In this document: in pieces, positions 63,266-64,000 of the stretch | Layout: each line of letters begins with the position of its first letter | Position numbering within the stretch: position 1 is the first letter of the stretch | NCBI RefSeq assembly: GCF_023238625.1 | Contig: NZ_CP096670.1 | Span: 342,501-406,500 of the forward strand | DNA length: 64,000 nucleotides | Source of the DNA: Agarivorans sp. TSD2052 | Lineage (GTDB): Bacteria; Pseudomonadota; Gammaproteobacteria; Enterobacterales; Celerinatantimonadaceae | Direction of reading: 5' to 3' | Made by a program: the position numbers and the translations under genes | Notes under the pieces: model-generated | What the model was told of the DNA's origin: nothing | The model's input: the letters and a program-made list of their open reading frames with translations, nothing else | The model's database searches: none

Positions 63266-64000
63266 ATGTTCAATTTATCGCGTTTGTTGAGCCCCAAAAC
63301 TCAACAACTTGCGGCACTTGATTTAGGAAGCAATAGTTTTCATTTAATTATTGCTGATTGGGAAGACGGCGAGTTAAAAGTTCGCGATAAAGTGAAAGAA
63401 ATGGTTCGCTTAGGTTGGGGCTTACAAGACGATGGCAGTTTAGATGCTGCCGCGTGGAATAGAGCTCAAGCTTGTTTGGAGCGCTTTGGTGAACGCTTAC
63501 GCGAGTTTAAACCCGGCAGTGTTCGGGTTGTTGGCACCAAAACCTTGCGAAGTATTATTGATGCGGACGTATTTTTACAGGCCGCTGAGCAACGTTTAGG
63601 CCATCCGGTCGAGGTGATTTCTGGGGAAGAAGAGGCCCGCTTAATTTACCTAGGCGTGGCGCATTATATGGCTCCAACCAATGGGCCTCGTATGGTGGTA
63701 GATATTGGCGGAGGTAGCACCGAAGTCACACTGGGCGAAGGCATGGAAATTAAGCTTAAACAAAGCTTAGACATGGGCTGTGTCTCGATTACCAAACGTT
63801 TTTTCAAAAGTGGTCGCGTGACTAAAAATCGCTTGTTGAAAGCCAGCACTTATTGCTCTCAAGAGTTGTTACCGGTTGTCGATGATTTTATTGATCATTC
63901 GTGGAACGAATGTTTGGGAGCTTCCGGCACCATAAAAGCGGTGGCTAAAGTGTGCATAGAGAATAAATTTTGTGCCGCTGAAATTGAGCTTGCTGGTTTA
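63266..64000 (+). CDS. Ppx/GppA-family phosphatase, truncated at the window edge
   Basis: The first 245 codons of an exopolyphosphatase or guanosine pentaphosphatase, open at the right edge. The N-terminal ASKHA motif is LAALDLGSNSFHLIIAD, then VGTKTLR, VISGEEEARLIYLGVAHY and the phosphate-binding VVDIGGGSTE, followed by GASGTIKAV. IGGGSTE is closer to Ppx, while the SGEEEARLIY block is closer to GppA, so the exact activity is not settled. AGGTTAGTTT precedes the ATG. No ppk is in view. Confidence 0.9.
   Translation, partial: MFNLSRLLSPKTQQLAALDLGSNSFHLIIADWEDGELKVRDKVKEMVRLGWGLQDDGSLDAAAWNRAQACLERFGERLREFKPGSVRVVGTKTLRSIIDADVFLQAAEQRLGHPVEVISGEEEARLIYLGVAHYMAPTNGPRMVVDIGGGSTEVTLGEGMEIKLKQSLDMGCVSITKRFFKSGRVTKNRLLKASTYCSQELLPVVDDFIDHSWNECLGASGTIKAVAKVCIENKFCAAEIELAGL

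Noticed and set aside
1-64000. tRNA, rRNA, CRISPR, prophage or transposase
   Set aside because: I read the intergenic regions and saw no cloverleaf, spaced repeats or integrase/transposase motifs.

Overview
This 64 kb window looks like an ordinary chromosomal stretch of a marine-type gammaproteobacterium, probably of the Alteromonadales (an Agarivorans-like genome would fit). That placement is inference. It rests on contiguous recC-recB-recD, an ilvG-ilvM-ilvD-ilvA cluster with an ilvL attenuator near yifB, RlmF, ArgP, GlxK, YiaA and AbgT homologues, several diguanylate cyclases, a TRAP transporter, and polysaccharide-type glycosidases. I see no rRNA, tRNA, CRISPR, integrase or insertion sequence. 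Genes are dense on both strands. Start codons were re-chosen in many places from Shine-Dalgarno positions.

Layout. 1-5 kb: argP regulator, glycerate kinase, then topB (topoisomerase III) followed 9 nt later by a pentapeptide-repeat protein that resembles the gyrase-protecting Qnr family. 5.4-10 kb: dctP-dctQ-dctM TRAP importer and a convergent AbgT-family transporter. 10.4-15.1 kb: membrane diguanylate cyclase, secreted alpha/beta hydrolase, an HTH regulator, and a divergent pair of exported proteins, one with an LRAT/NlpC-like His and Cys pattern (DUF2145-like). 15.2-16.8 kb: yiaA, a GNAT acetyltransferase and a DinB-fold protein. 16.8-30.2 kb: glycoside hydrolases GH3 (cytoplasmic), GH31 (exported) and GH13 (lipoprotein), interspersed with a secreted beta-propeller protein, a DUF4397 lipoprotein, a DUF1993 protein and three GNAT genes, two of which are tandem duplicates. 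30.5-33.3 kb: rlmF, a RIO1-like kinase and a secreted protein. 33.4-39.1 kb: ilvL-ilvG-ilvM-ilvD-ilvA on the minus strand, without ilvE. 39.4-43.5 kb: DUF192 protein, a maltose-acetyltransferase-like enzyme, a CBS protein, yifB/comM and a small exported protein. 43.6-52.8 kb: recC-recB-recD with overlapping ends. 52.8-56.9 kb: small orphan ORFs, a frameshifted PAS-GGDEF gene, an HTH regulator divergent from a PACE-type efflux gene, and a Nudix hydrolase. 57-64 kb: M24 peptidase, membrane diguanylate cyclase, phytase-like secreted protein, a methyl-accepting chemotaxis protein, and the 5' part of a Ppx/GppA phosphatase that runs off the right edge.

How the genes work together. The ilv genes form one attenuated biosynthetic unit for branched-chain amino acids. 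RecBCD is a single DNA-repair unit. The GH3, GH31 and GH13 enzymes suggest use of alpha- and beta-linked glucans. Three GGDEF proteins point to c-di-GMP signalling, although one is broken. The least ordinary items are the Qnr-like gene coupled to topB, the exported LRAT-like pair with its divergent regulator, and the one-base frameshift in a G5 tract of the PAS-GGDEF gene.
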